A DNA stretch of 64,000 nt, from positions 9,079,888 through 9,143,887 of the forward strand of contig NZ_JTHL01000001.1 of NCBI RefSeq assembly GCF_000818195.1. Direction: 5' to 3'. Position numbers and translations under genes: made by a program. This document shows, piece by piece, positions 32,970 through 42,195 of the stretch; position 1 is the first letter of the stretch; every line of letters begins with the position of its first letter. The notes beneath the pieces were generated by a model. It was given only the letters and a program-made list of their open reading frames with translations, was not told the DNA's origin and ran no database searches. The DNA is from Streptomyces sp. 150FB. Lineage in GTDB: Bacteria > Actinomycetota > Actinomycetes > Streptomycetales > Streptomycetaceae.

Positions 32970-33650
32970 GTGACCGCGCCCCCGGACGACTGCCTCGCGC
33001 GCAACGAGTGGGTCTGCGGCGCCTACGTCTCCAGCCGCCGCCACGTCCTGCTCGACGCGGTGCTCCAGCACGTCGCGCTCACCGCCGTGTCCGTCCTGCT
33101 CGGGCTGGTGATCGCCGTACCGCTCGCGCTGGCGGCCCGCCGCTGGAACTGGGCGGCGGGGCCCGTCCTCGGTGTCACGACCGTCCTCTACACCATCCCG
33201 TCGCTGGCGATGTTCTCGCTGCTCCTGCCGGTGTACGGGCTGTCCGTCTCACTCGTCATCGCCGGCCTGGTCCTCTACTCGCTCACCCTGCTCGTACGCA
33301 ACATCCTGGCCGGCCTCCGGGCCGTCCCCGAAGATGCCCGGCAGGCGGCGCGCGGCCTCGGATACGGGCCCGTCCGGCTGCTCCTCACCGTCGAGCTGCC
33401 GCTCGCCGTGCCCGCAGCGATGGCGGGGCTGCGCATCGCGACCGTATCGGCCGTCTCCCTCGTCACCATCGGCGCGATCGTCGGCCACGGCGGTCTCGGC
33501 AATCTCATCTACGCGGGGATGAACACCTTCTTCAAGGCGCAGGTGCTCACCGCGTCCGTCCTGTGCGTCGTCATCGCCGTCATCGCCGACCTGCTGCTGC
33601 TGGCCGTCCAGCGCGCGCTCACCCCCTGGACGAGGGGGCAGCGCGCGTGA
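32970..33650 (+). CDS. glycine betaine/choline-type ABC transporter permease 1
   Basis: A 226-residue permease with five or six membrane spans. The EAA loop reads EDARQAARGLGYGPVRLLLTVELPLAVPAAMAGLRIA, characteristic of ProW/OpuCB proteins, and GHGGLGNLIYAGM follows as usual. It imports compatible solutes such as glycine betaine or choline with an ATPase and a binding protein. Its GTG start lies 77 bp after the APH gene. The ATPase gene normally precedes it but is absent here; the likely partner is at 45094-46257. Confidence 0.9.
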   Translation: MTAPPDDCLARNEWVCGAYVSSRRHVLLDAVLQHVALTAVSVLLGLVIAVPLALAARRWNWAAGPVLGVTTVLYTIPSLAMFSLLLPVYGLSVSLVIAGLVLYSLTLLVRNILAGLRAVPEDARQAARGLGYGPVRLLLTVELPLAVPAAMAGLRIATVSAVSLVTIGAIVGHGGLGNLIYAGMNTFFKAQVLTASVLCVVIAVIADLLLLAVQRALTPWTRGQRA

Positions 33651-34324
33651 ACACCTTCGCCGCCGCCTGGTCGTGGCTCACCAGCGCCTCCCACTGGTCG
33701 GGCTCCGACGGCATCGGGAACCGGCTCGCCGAACACCTCTTCCTCACCGTCGCCTGCCTCGCCCTGAGCTGCGCCGTCGCCCTGCCCGTCGCGCTGGTCC
33801 TCGGACACCTCGGCAAGGGAGGCGCCCTCGCCGTCAACATCTCCAACGCCGGCCGGGCCGTCCCCACCTTCGCCGTCCTGGTCCTGCTGCTCCTCACCCC
33901 GCTCGGCGCGTACGGGCAGTGGCCGACGATCATCGCCCTGGTCCTCTTCGCGATCCCACCGCTGCTCACCAACACCTACGTCGGCATGCGCGGCGTGGAC
34001 CCCGATGTCGTACAGGCCGCACGGGGCATGGGGATGACCGGCGCCCAGCAGCTCCGACGGGTCGAGCTGCCGCTCGCGCTGCCGCTGATCATGACGGGTG
34101 TACGGGTCGCCGCCGTACAGCTCGTGGCGACGGCGACGCTCGCGGCCCTCGTCGGCGGCGGGGGTCTCGGCCGGATCATCACCGCCGGATTCAACCTCGC
34201 CTCCACCCCGCAGGTGCTCGCGGGCGCCGCGCTCGTCGCCGTGTTCGCGCTGCTGGTCGAGGGGGTTTTCGCGCTGGGACAGTGGCTGGCGCCCGGCCGC
34301 CGGGCCAGGAGCGGCGCCGGATGA
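33647..34324 (+). CDS. glycine betaine/choline-type ABC transporter permease 2
   Basis: A 225-residue permease paralogous to the preceding one, with the EAA loop at DVVQAARGMGMTGAQQLRRVELPLALPLIMTGVRVA and GGGGLGRIITAGFN. The GTG at 33647 overlaps the stop of permease 1 (GTGA) and its own stop overlaps the binding-protein start, so all three are made together. An extra 35-residue N-terminal segment (AAAWSWLTSASHWSGSDG) precedes the first span, typical of OpuCD-type subunits. Confidence 0.9.
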   Translation: MNTFAAAWSWLTSASHWSGSDGIGNRLAEHLFLTVACLALSCAVALPVALVLGHLGKGGALAVNISNAGRAVPTFAVLVLLLLTPLGAYGQWPTIIALVLFAIPPLLTNTYVGMRGVDPDVVQAARGMGMTGAQQLRRVELPLALPLIMTGVRVAAVQLVATATLAALVGGGGLGRIITAGFNLASTPQVLAGAALVAVFALLVEGVFALGQWLAPGRRARSGAG

Positions 34325-35283
34325 GATCCGTACGGCCGGCTCTCGTAGCCGCGCTCCTGGCCGTCACCGCCCCGGCCGCGGCCGGCTGCTCCACCGGCCC
34401 GTCCCTGGAGAACCGGGGCGCGGTCACCGCGCCGCCCGGCGACAGCAGGCATCTGACCATCGGCTCGTCGGGCCTCACCGAGAGCGATCTGCTCGCCGAG
34501 ATGTACGCGTCCCTGCTCAGGCACGCCGGCTATCACACCGAACTGCTGTCCGTCACCAACCGGGAGATCTACGAACCGGCCCTGGAGAGCGGTCAGATCG
34601 ATGTCGTACCCGAGTACGCGGCGACCTTCGCCGACTGGCTGAACACCAGGGCGCACGGCGCCGACGCCGAGCCCGTGGGGTCGCCCGATCTGGCGGCGAC
34701 CATGAAGTCCCTGCGCCCGCTGGCCGCCGCACGCGGACTCACCGTGCTCGCCCCGGGCCGGGCCGTCGACCAGAACGCGTACGCCGTCGCCGCCGGTTAC
34801 GCGGCGAAGCACCGGCTGAGGACGCTCAGCGACCTGGGCAGGGCGGGGCTGCCGGTACGGCTCGCCGCGGGCGACGAGTGCGCCCGGCGACCGTACTGCT
34901 CGCCGGGGCTGAAGAAGACGTACGGCATCGACATCACCGGCATCGACCCCAAGGGCATCGGCACCACCGCCGCCAAGCAGGCGGTCCAGCGGGGCCAGGA
35001 CCAGATGCTCGTCACCACGACCACCGACGCGACCCTCGACGACTTCGGCCTGGTGATCCTCGCCGACGACAGACGTCTCCAGAACGCCGACCACCTCGTG
35101 CCCGTCGTCAACCGCTCCCGGGCGGGCGGCGAGGCGGTCAGGCGTGTGCTGGACCGGCTCAACAGGGCGCTGACGACGCGGGACCTGGCCGCGATGAACG
35201 AGCAGGTGGACAGTTGGCGGCGGCTGCCCGAGGACGTCGCGCGGACCTATCTGCGATCGAGGAAACTGATCCCGGCCCGCTGA
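34321..35283 (+). CDS. glycine betaine/choline-type substrate-binding lipoprotein
   Basis: A 320-residue OpuAC/OsmF-type solute-binding protein. The signal peptide ends in a lipobox AAAGC with the lipid Cys at 23. LTIGSSGLTESDLLAEMYASLL and ALESGQIDVVPEYAATFADWL are typical of the family. ATG 34321 overlaps the permease stop (ATGA). It should bind a quaternary ammonium solute outside the membrane and deliver it to the two permeases. It ends the operon and converges with the esterase gene 18 bp away. Confidence 0.9.
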   Translation: MRSVRPALVAALLAVTAPAAAGCSTGPSLENRGAVTAPPGDSRHLTIGSSGLTESDLLAEMYASLLRHAGYHTELLSVTNREIYEPALESGQIDVVPEYAATFADWLNTRAHGADAEPVGSPDLAATMKSLRPLAAARGLTVLAPGRAVDQNAYAVAAGYAAKHRLRTLSDLGRAGLPVRLAAGDECARRPYCSPGLKKTYGIDITGIDPKGIGTTAAKQAVQRGQDQMLVTTTTDATLDDFGLVILADDRRLQNADHLVPVVNRSRAGGEAVRRVLDRLNRALTTRDLAAMNEQVDSWRRLPEDVARTYLRSRKLIPAR

Positions 35284-35301
35284 GCGGGCGCTGCTCGCGC
35301 G

Positions 35302-36282
35302 TCAGCGGGCGCTCACGCCCAGCCTCTCCGGCAGCCAGGCCAGTTGGACCGCCTGCTGGAACGGGCCGCCGCCCTCGTGGTCGTTGAAGTCGTAGACCTC
35401 GATCGTCTTGTCCTGCCCGGCATAGGCGTTGAAGGCGGCGAAGACGGTCGACGGCGGGCAGGTCTGGTCCTCCAGCGCCACCGAGAACAGCGCGGGAGCC
35501 CGGCCGCGCGAAGCGAAGTGCACCCCGTCGAAGTAGCTCAGCGTCCTGCGCACCCGCTCGGTCCTGCCACGGTAGGTCTTGAGGTATCTGCCCACCTCCC
35601 GGTACGGATCGCGGTCCGTGACCGTCGTCGCCCGGGGGAAGTCGCAGAGGAACGGTACGTCGGGCGCGATCGCCACGAGGTCCGGCACCAGGCCTCCGAC
35701 GGCGACGGTGATTCCGCCGCCCTGGCTGATCCCGGCGGCGACCGTACGGGTGGCGTCGACGAGCGGATGGGAGCGGGCGGCCTCCACGGCGCGTACCGCG
35801 TCGGTGAACAGCCGCCGGTAGTAGAACTCGTGCGGGTCCTCGATGCCCCGGGTCAGGAAGCCCGGGTTCGAGGAGGCGCTGCCCACCGGGTCAGGGGTGT
35901 CCCCGCCGCCCCAACCGCCGCCCTGGCCACGGGTGTCCATCACGAAGTGCGCGAACCCGGCCGAGGCCCAGAGCAGATGCGTGTGCGGGAGCCCGCGCCC
36001 GCCGCCGTAACCGATGAACTCCACCACCACGGGCAGCGGTTCGGCCGTCCCCGCGGGCAGGACGAGCCAGCCCTTGACCGGATGCCCGCCGAATCCGGCG
36101 AAGGTCACATCGAATATGTCGAGCGTCGTCAGAGCCGTCGTGACGGGCTCGAAGCGCGCGTTCAGAGCGTGGCCGCGCGTCTCGGCGAGGGTGTCCGCCC
36201 AGAACTGGTCGAAGTCCTCCGGTTCCGTGGACGCGCTCCGGTAGTCACGGAGTTTTTCGAGGGGCAGGTCGAACAGGGACAC
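35302..36282 (-). CDS. acetyl xylan esterase (AXE1/cephalosporin-C deacetylase family)
   Basis: A 326-residue carbohydrate esterase family 7-type protein. VMDTRGQGGGWGGGDTPDP, the nucleophile motif AAGISQGGG, DQTCPPSTVFAAFN with the acid and FNDHEGGG with the catalytic His are all present. No signal peptide is seen, so it would deacetylate imported xylo-oligosaccharides or antibiotics-like acetyl esters in the cytoplasm. The start is a GTG at 36282. It is divergent from a LacI regulator, and the paired operator-like palindromes at 36454-36478 may control both. Confidence 0.92.
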   Translation of the reverse strand: MSLFDLPLEKLRDYRSASTEPEDFDQFWADTLAETRGHALNARFEPVTTALTTLDIFDVTFAGFGGHPVKGWLVLPAGTAEPLPVVVEFIGYGGGRGLPHTHLLWASAGFAHFVMDTRGQGGGWGGGDTPDPVGSASSNPGFLTRGIEDPHEFYYRRLFTDAVRAVEAARSHPLVDATRTVAAGISQGGGITVAVGGLVPDLVAIAPDVPFLCDFPRATTVTDRDPYREVGRYLKTYRGRTERVRRTLSYFDGVHFASRGRAPALFSVALEDQTCPPSTVFAAFNAYAGQDKTIEVYDFNDHEGGGPFQQAVQLAWLPERLGVSAR

Positions 36283-36453
36283 GGGGGACCGCCTTGGTCA
36301 TGAGGGACACCTACGTGGGACACGCCTGCCGGGTGAGTGGCAAACGATCACACCGTACGACGGGCGTGTCCGGCGCAGAAGACCCTGTCCGGTGGCTGAA
36401 AAAAGACGGCGAAGCCCCTTGACCGGAGCGCCCAAGAGGCTCACAGTACTCAT

Positions 36454-36478
36454 TAATGCGCATTACTAATACGCATTA
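36454..36478. promoter_or_regulatory. paired 12-bp palindromes (LacI operator)
   Basis: TAATGCGCATTA (36454-36465) is a perfect palindrome and TAATACGCATTA (36467-36478) differs by one base. Their centres are 13 bp apart and the AT-rich motif stands out in this genome. They lie 19 bp upstream of the LacI gene start and in the esterase divergent region. Confidence 0.8.
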
Positions 36479-36496
36479 ACAGCCGGAGGAGTCAGG

Positions 36497-37597
36497 GTGG
36501 ACGAACCCAGGAAGCGGTCCCGGCCAGGCCGGACCCCCGCCCCTGCCGGCCGTACCTCACGGCCGCGCCAGGCGGAGGTCGCCCGGCTCGCCGGGGTGTC
36601 GCAGGCCACGGTCTCGCTGGTGCTCGGCGGCAAGAAGCAGGGCGCCGCGATCTCCGAGGAGACCAGGGCGAAGGTCCTCGAAGCCGCGCGCAGCCTCGGC
36701 TACGTACCCGACCCGGCCGCCCGGAGTCTGGCAGCGGCGCGCAACGACCTGCTGGGCGTCTTCAGCTTCACGGCGACCTTCCCCACCGATGTGCAGCACT
36801 CGTACTACCCGTTCCTGGTGGGCGTCGAGCGGGAGGCGGCGGCGCGCGGTTACGACCTGGTGCTGTTCACCGGGTCGAGCACCGGCGGCGCCGGTGCGGC
36901 GGGGCCCGAGGCGCTGCGCAGGGTCCGGCTCGCCGACGGCTGCCTCTTCCTCGGCCGCCACGCACCGGCCGCCGAACTGCGGCGGCTGGTCGCCGACGGT
37001 TTCCCCGTGGTCCACGTCGGCCGCAGGGACGAACTGGAGGGGCTCGCCTGGGTCGGCGCCGACTACGTGAGCGCCAGCCGGGAGGTCGTCGCCCATCTCG
37101 CCGGCCTCGGCCACCGCCGGATGGTGCTCGTCCGCGAGGACGACGAGGCACCCGCCTCCACCGACCGTGAACACGGCTTCCTGAAAGGCCTGGAGGAGGC
37201 CGGACTGCCCGGCGGTCCCGACACCGTCTTCCGCTCCGCGGACCCGGAGCGCGCCCTCACCCCGGACGTGCTGCGCGCGTGGCTCGCCGAGGGGGTGACC
37301 GCCTTCGTCGCCGAGGAGACCGACACGGGCGCCGCCTGGCGCGCGCTGCGCACCGCCGCCGTGGCGGCCGGTGTCGACTGCCCGGGCGAGGCCTCGTTCG
37401 CGCTGCTCGGCAATCCGTCGCCCGATCTGCCCGGCGGACCTGAACCCACCGGATTCGACATCCCCCGGACGCAGTTGGGCGCGGCGGCGGTGCGCATGCT
37501 CGCCGCCCTGGTCGCGGGGGAGGAGGCCACCGAGCCACTGGTGGCCTGCGTCTTCAGACCCGGCGCGACGGCGGGAGCGGCACCGGCCCGTACGTGA
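36497..37597 (+). CDS. LacI family transcriptional regulator
   Basis: A 366-residue repressor. The N-terminal helix-turn-helix is RQAEVARLAGVSQATVSLVL (about 24-43) with the hinge helix following at SEETRAKVLEAARSLGYVPDPAARSLAA. The periplasmic-binding-like core is normal in length. GTG 36497 has GGAGGAG upstream. It heads the operon that continues through the FAD oxidoreductase, hydantoinase-like gene, HExxH protein and transporter, and probably senses the substrate of that pathway. The palindromes just upstream are the obvious operator. Confidence 0.93.
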   Translation: MDEPRKRSRPGRTPAPAGRTSRPRQAEVARLAGVSQATVSLVLGGKKQGAAISEETRAKVLEAARSLGYVPDPAARSLAAARNDLLGVFSFTATFPTDVQHSYYPFLVGVEREAAARGYDLVLFTGSSTGGAGAAGPEALRRVRLADGCLFLGRHAPAAELRRLVADGFPVVHVGRRDELEGLAWVGADYVSASREVVAHLAGLGHRRMVLVREDDEAPASTDREHGFLKGLEEAGLPGGPDTVFRSADPERALTPDVLRAWLAEGVTAFVAEETDTGAAWRALRTAAVAAGVDCPGEASFALLGNPSPDLPGGPEPTGFDIPRTQLGAAAVRMLAALVAGEEATEPLVACVFRPGATAGAAPART

Positions 37598-37656
37598 CCC
37601 ATTCCCACCGCCGAACACACCGCACACGCACAACACAGCACCACAAGGAGACCCGC

Positions 37657-39267
37657 GTGACACCCGAACCGGACATTCTCATCGTCGGCGGCGGACTCGG
37701 CGGCGTGGCCGCCGCCCTCGCCGCCTGCCGGGCCGGGCGCAGTGTCGTCCTCACCGAGGAGACCGACTGGATCGGCGGCCAGCTCACCTCGCAGGCCGTC
37801 CCGCCGGACGAGCACCCGTGGGTCGAGGAGTTCGGCACCACCGCCTCGTACCGCACCCTGCGCGAAGCGATCAGGGGCTACTACCGCCAGTGGTACCCGA
37901 TGCGCTCCGAGGCGCTCGCCCTTCCCCGCCTCAACCCGGGCGCCGGCCGCGTCAGCAAGCTCTGCGCGGAGCCGCGCGTCGCGCTCGCCGTCCTGGAGGC
38001 CATGCTCGCCCCGCACCGGGCCGCAGGACGGCTCACCCTGCTGACCGAGCACCGCCCGGTCTCCGCCGAGGCGGACGACGACACCGTACGCACCGTCACG
38101 GTCGAGAGCCTCCGCGACGGCAGCCGCCGCACGATCGGCGCGCGTTACGTGCTGGACGCCACCGAGACCGGTGAACTGCTGGAGCTGGCCGGGGTGGAGT
38201 ACGCGGTCGGCGCCGAGGCGCGAGCCGAGTTCGACGAGCCGCACGCGCCCGAGACCGCCGACCCGCTCAACCAGCAGGGCATCACCGTCTGCTTCGCCCT
38301 CTCGCACCACGAGGGCGAGGACCACACCATCGACAGGCCCGCCGACTACGACTTCTGGCGCGCCTACCACCCCGACTTCTGGCCGGGACCGCTGCTCGGC
38401 TTCCTCGCCCCCGACCCGCGCACCCTGGAAGCCGTACCGCGCACCTTCGTACCCAATCCCGACCTCGACCCGCTCGACGTCACGGCCGACCAGAGCGCCG
38501 ACGCCGGCGACAAGGAACTGTTCGGCTTCCGCCGTATCCTCGCCCGCAAACTGCACAGGCCGGGATCCTTCGACTCCGACATCACCCTGGCCAACTGGCC
38601 GCTCAACGACTACTGGCTCAAGCCGCTGATCGGCGCCGGGCCGGAGACCTCCGAGCAGGCGGTCGCCGAGGCACGGCAGCTCTCGCTGTCCGTCCTGTAC
38701 TGGCTCCAGACGGAGGCACCCCGCGCCGACGGCGGCAAGGGCTTCCCGGGGCTGCGCCCCCGCCCCGATGTCACCGGCACCGACGACGGCCTGGCCAAGG
38801 CGCCGTACGTCCGCGAGTCACGCCGGATCAAGGCCGTCACCACCGTCACCGAGCACGATGTCGCGATCGACCTGGTCGGCCCGTACGGCGGCACCAAGTA
38901 CCGCGACTCGGTCGGCGTCGGGAACTACCGCATCGACCTGCACCCCTCCACCGGCGGTGACAACTACATCGACATCGGCTCGGTGCCGTTCGAGATCCCG
39001 CTCGGCGCCCTCGTACCGCGCCGGGTCCGCAATCTGCTGCCCGCCGGAAAGAACATCGGCACCACCCACATCACCAACGGCTGCTACCGGCTCCACCCGG
39101 TGGAGTGGAACATCGGCGAGGTCGCCGGTGCCCTGGCCGCCCACTGCCTCGCCGAAGACGTGGAACCGCGTCAGGTCCAGTCGGACGACAAGCGGTTCGA
39201 CGCGTTCGCCGGGGTGCTCGACCGCGCCGGGGTCCAGCGCCACTGGCCCGACGTACGCGGCTACTGA
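37657..39267 (+). CDS. FAD-dependent oxidoreductase (FAD_oxidored/PF12831-like)
   Basis: A 536-residue flavoprotein. ILIVGGGLGGVAAALAACRAGRSVVLTEE is the FAD-binding motif, with WIGGQLTSQAVPPDEH just after it, a signature of this family. LLPAGKNIGTTHITNGCYRLHPVEWNIGEVAGALAAHCL near the C-terminus is the conserved second FAD contact. GTG 37657 follows AAGGAG; earlier in-frame starts run into the LacI end. Family members are poorly characterised and often sit in sugar or polyol catabolic operons. It lies 59 bp after the LacI gene. Confidence 0.85.
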   Translation: MTPEPDILIVGGGLGGVAAALAACRAGRSVVLTEETDWIGGQLTSQAVPPDEHPWVEEFGTTASYRTLREAIRGYYRQWYPMRSEALALPRLNPGAGRVSKLCAEPRVALAVLEAMLAPHRAAGRLTLLTEHRPVSAEADDDTVRTVTVESLRDGSRRTIGARYVLDATETGELLELAGVEYAVGAEARAEFDEPHAPETADPLNQQGITVCFALSHHEGEDHTIDRPADYDFWRAYHPDFWPGPLLGFLAPDPRTLEAVPRTFVPNPDLDPLDVTADQSADAGDKELFGFRRILARKLHRPGSFDSDITLANWPLNDYWLKPLIGAGPETSEQAVAEARQLSLSVLYWLQTEAPRADGGKGFPGLRPRPDVTGTDDGLAKAPYVRESRRIKAVTTVTEHDVAIDLVGPYGGTKYRDSVGVGNYRIDLHPSTGGDNYIDIGSVPFEIPLGALVPRRVRNLLPAGKNIGTTHITNGCYRLHPVEWNIGEVAGALAAHCLAEDVEPRQVQSDDKRFDAFAGVLDRAGVQRHWPDVRGY

Positions 39268-39384
39268 CCCCGTATCCGTCCCCCCGCAGCCCGGGGCGGA
39301 CGGCCGGACGGGAGCAGCTCCACCTGCCCCGCCCGGCCCACCGCCCGCGTATCAGCCAACAGCGCACAAGGAGGTGCCCTGACA

Positions 39385-41514
39385 ATGACCACCCACCGCA
39401 TTCGCGTCGGCATCGACGTGGGCGGAACCTTCACCGACGCCGTGGCCGTGGACGCCACGACCCTGGAACTCCTGGGACAGGTGAAAGTTCCCACCAGCCA
39501 CCACCACGAGGACGGAGTCGCCCACGGCATCGTCGAGGCGCTCGGCCGGCTGCTGGAACAGACCGGCAACGCCCCCGACGACGTGGCCTTCCTGGCTCAC
39601 GGCACCACACAGGCTACCAACGCCCTGCTGGAGGGCGACGTCGCCACGGTCGGCCTGATCGGCATCGGTACGGGACCCGGTGCCGCCCTGACCCGGAAAC
39701 TCGCGAGTCTGTCCAAGCTCGAACTGACCCCCGGCAAGCGGCTGCCGCTCGCCTACGCCCATGTCGGCGACCCGGACGACGCGGCCGCCGTCCGCAGGGC
39801 GGTCGACGAGGTCGTGCGCGGGGGCGCCGAAGTCCTCGTCGCCACCCAGCCGTTCAGCGTCGACCGCCCCGAGGGCGAGGAGGCGGTGCTCGACGCCGCA
39901 CGTGGCAGGGGCCTGCCGATGACGGCCGCCCACCGGATCACCTCGCTGTACGGCTTGCGCAAGCGGACCCGTACCGCCGTCGTCAACGCGGCGATCCTGC
40001 CGCGCATGCTCGCCACCGCCGACCTGGTCGACGCCTCCATCACCAAGGCCGGCGTCACCTCGCCGCTGATGGTGATGCGCTGCGACGGCGGGGTGATGTC
40101 GCTCGACGAGATGCGGCGCAGGCCGCTGCTGACCGTGCTCTCCGGGCCCGCCGCCGGGGTCGCCGGCGCCCTGATGCAGGAGCGGATCAGTGAGGGGCTG
40201 TTCCTGGAGACCGGCGGGACGTCCACCGACATCAGCGTCGTACGGCGCGGCAGGGTCGCCGTCCGGCACGCCACCATCCTCGGCAAGACGTCGTACCTGT
40301 CGGCGCTGGACGTACGGACCGTGGGGGTCGGCGGCGGATCCATGGTGAGGACCGACGGCGCGAAGGTCACCGCCGTCGGACCGCGCAGCGCGCACATCGC
40401 CGGACTGCCCTACGCCTGCTTCGCCACCGCGGCGGACCTGGCCGGGGCGAAGCTCGCCACCGTCCGGCCGATGGACGGCGACCCGGCGGACTACGCGGTC
40501 GTGGACGCGGCGGGCGGCCGGTTCGCGATCACCATGACCTGCGCGGCCAACGCGCTCGGCCGGGTGCCCGAAGGCGACTTCGCGCGCTCCGACCAGGCGG
40601 TAGCGAAGGCGGCGATCGCGCCGCTCGCCGCCGCGCTCGGCGTCGACGTCGCCACCGCGGCGGCCCGCGTCCTCGACGCGGGGACCGGCCAGGTGAAGGC
40701 CGTGGTCGACGCGATGATCGGCGACTACCGCCTCGACAAGGACACCGCCGTCCTGGTCGGCGGCGGCGGAGGCGCCGCCTCCGTCACCCCGCACCTCGCC
40801 GCTGTCTCCGGGCAGGAGGGCCGGATCGCCCGGCACAACGAGGTGATCAGCCCCATCGGCGTCGCGCTCGCCCTGGTGCGTGAGCAGATCGAGCGGATCA
40901 TCCCGGGCGCGGGCCAGGAGCAGATCCTCGCCGTACGCGCCGAGGCCGAACAGGCCGTCATCGCCCAGGGAGCGGCGGCCGACGGGGTCGAGGTCGAGGT
41001 GACCGTCGACCCGCAGACCAACACCGTACGGGCCGTCGCCACCGGTGCCTCCGAACTCCGCACCCAGGACCGCTCCCACCGCGCCGACGACGGTGAGCGG
41101 CTGCGCGCGGCGGCCGCGAGCTTCAAGACCGACCCGGGCGAGGTGCGGGTGCTGGCGACGACGGCCTCGCACACCGTGTACGGCACCGAGGTGCACCACA
41201 GGTTCCGCGCCGACCGCCATCCGGTGCGGGTCGTCGACGCGGACGGAGTCGTACGGCTGCACGCGCCGGACGCCCGCGTCGAGACCACCACCGTCGGAGC
41301 GGCGCCGCAGGTGCTCGCCTCGCTGGTCGACGAGTCCACGTCGTACGGCGACGGCGGCGTACGCGCCCCGGCGCTGCGCCTGCTCATCGGCTCCCGGATC
41401 GCCGACCTCTCCGGAGTGCTCGACCCGCAGCCGCTGCTGGCGCTGGCGCGCGGCGAACTCGGCACGCGCGCCGCCGCCGAACCCGTCGTCGCCGTGGTGG
41501 AGGCCCGCACATGA
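39385..41514 (+). CDS. hydantoinase A/oxoprolinase-like ATPase subunit
   Basis: A 709-residue protein of the HyuA/OxoP family. GIDVGGTFTDAVAVD is the N-terminal phosphate-binding loop, FLAHGTTQATNALLEG and LTVLSGPAAGVAGALM are further family motifs, and LFLETGGTSTDISVV is the ASKHA adenosine loop. It has an ATP-dependent amide or lactam ring-opening or carboxylation function when paired with HyuB. No HyuB gene is present here. ATG 39385 follows AAGGAGGTG. It is coupled (ATGA) to the HExxH protein downstream. Confidence 0.92.
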   Translation: MTTHRIRVGIDVGGTFTDAVAVDATTLELLGQVKVPTSHHHEDGVAHGIVEALGRLLEQTGNAPDDVAFLAHGTTQATNALLEGDVATVGLIGIGTGPGAALTRKLASLSKLELTPGKRLPLAYAHVGDPDDAAAVRRAVDEVVRGGAEVLVATQPFSVDRPEGEEAVLDAARGRGLPMTAAHRITSLYGLRKRTRTAVVNAAILPRMLATADLVDASITKAGVTSPLMVMRCDGGVMSLDEMRRRPLLTVLSGPAAGVAGALMQERISEGLFLETGGTSTDISVVRRGRVAVRHATILGKTSYLSALDVRTVGVGGGSMVRTDGAKVTAVGPRSAHIAGLPYACFATAADLAGAKLATVRPMDGDPADYAVVDAAGGRFAITMTCAANALGRVPEGDFARSDQAVAKAAIAPLAAALGVDVATAAARVLDAGTGQVKAVVDAMIGDYRLDKDTAVLVGGGGGAASVTPHLAAVSGQEGRIARHNEVISPIGVALALVREQIERIIPGAGQEQILAVRAEAEQAVIAQGAAADGVEVEVTVDPQTNTVRAVATGASELRTQDRSHRADDGERLRAAAASFKTDPGEVRVLATTASHTVYGTEVHHRFRADRHPVRVVDADGVVRLHAPDARVETTTVGAAPQVLASLVDESTSYGDGGVRAPALRLLIGSRIADLSGVLDPQPLLALARGELGTRAAAEPVVAVVEART

Positions 41515-42191
41515 CCGCCGTACGCACCACACCTGCCATACGCACCACACCTGCCATACGCACCGCACCCGTCATACGCAACGCGCCCGCCGACCTGGCC
41601 GCTCTGCGGCGGCTCGCGGACCTCGACGACGTCGAGTTCGGCGTACGGCTCCTCGCCGGGACCCCCACCCACGAGGGCCGCGACCCTGAGCTGCTGCGCC
41701 GGTGGGCGGCCGCCGCCGCGGCCTTCGGGGCGGCGCTGGACCCCGTACCGTGCACGGCCCGCGTCGTGGAGAGCGACGGCGGCCTGGAGGCGGGGCTGCT
41801 GGCCCGCTACACCTCACGGCCGGAGACGGTCGAGCTGTACACCGACACGATCGCCGCGGCCGAGGATCTCGCGGAACGGCTCGGCTGGCGGCACTGGTAT
41901 CCGGAAGGGTCCGTGCGCGCGGCGGCCCTCGCCCACGAAGCCGTCCACGAACAGCTCCACCACGGACCCGCCAAGGCCGCGCTCAAGCGGGCGCTGGGCC
42001 ACGTCGTGCTGCGCCTCGGCAGCCACCGGGTGTACGGGCATGTCGCCGGTGCCGAGGAGATCGCCGCCCACGCGTACGCCCGTACGGTCTGCGGACTCGG
42101 CCGGGACCCGCTCCTGCTGACCGCCGCGCTCGCCACGGCGGCCGAACCGGTGGCACACGCCCCGCGCGGCTCGCACGGAAGAAGGAAGTAA
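41511..42191 (+). CDS. HExxH-containing protein of unknown function
   Basis: A 226-residue protein with a zinc-peptidase-like motif LAHEAVHEQLHHG and, 40 residues later, a GAEEIAAHAYA helix that could supply the third ligand. The N-terminus repeats RTTPAI and variants four times, encoded by an 18-bp DNA repeat (41523-41576). Its ATG overlaps the HyuA-like stop (ATGA), so it is probably part of the same enzyme or pathway. No known family was recognised; the metal site is inferred from motif only. Confidence 0.7.
   Translation: MTAVRTTPAIRTTPAIRTAPVIRNAPADLAALRRLADLDDVEFGVRLLAGTPTHEGRDPELLRRWAAAAAAFGAALDPVPCTARVVESDGGLEAGLLARYTSRPETVELYTDTIAAAEDLAERLGWRHWYPEGSVRAAALAHEAVHEQLHHGPAKAALKRALGHVVLRLGSHRVYGHVAGAEEIAAHAYARTVCGLGRDPLLLTAALATAAEPVAHAPRGSHGRRK
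41523..41576 (+). repeat. 18-bp repeat inside the HExxH gene
   Basis: CGCACCACACCTGCCATA occurs at 41523-41540 and 41541-41558 exactly, and with changes at 41559-41576, encoding RTTPAI-like units. It ends before the conserved protein body. Confidence 0.8.
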
Positions 42192-42195
42192 CGCC

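Noticed and set aside
32912..33646. Upstream extension of the second permease frame across the first permease
   Set aside because: That part is an Arg/Ala/Pro-rich shadow; the GTG at 33647 with GTGA overlap starts the conserved permease sequence.
36454..36478. Transposon end or attachment site reading of the AT-rich palindromes
   Set aside because: They sit at a LacI promoter, are short and paired like operators, and no transposase or integrase is encoded nearby.
39352..41568. Long minus-strand open frame opposite the HyuA-like gene
   Set aside because: Its translation is rich in Gly/Arg/Val/Asp with no domain, as expected for the antisense of a GC-rich gene; the plus strand has intact HyuA motifs.
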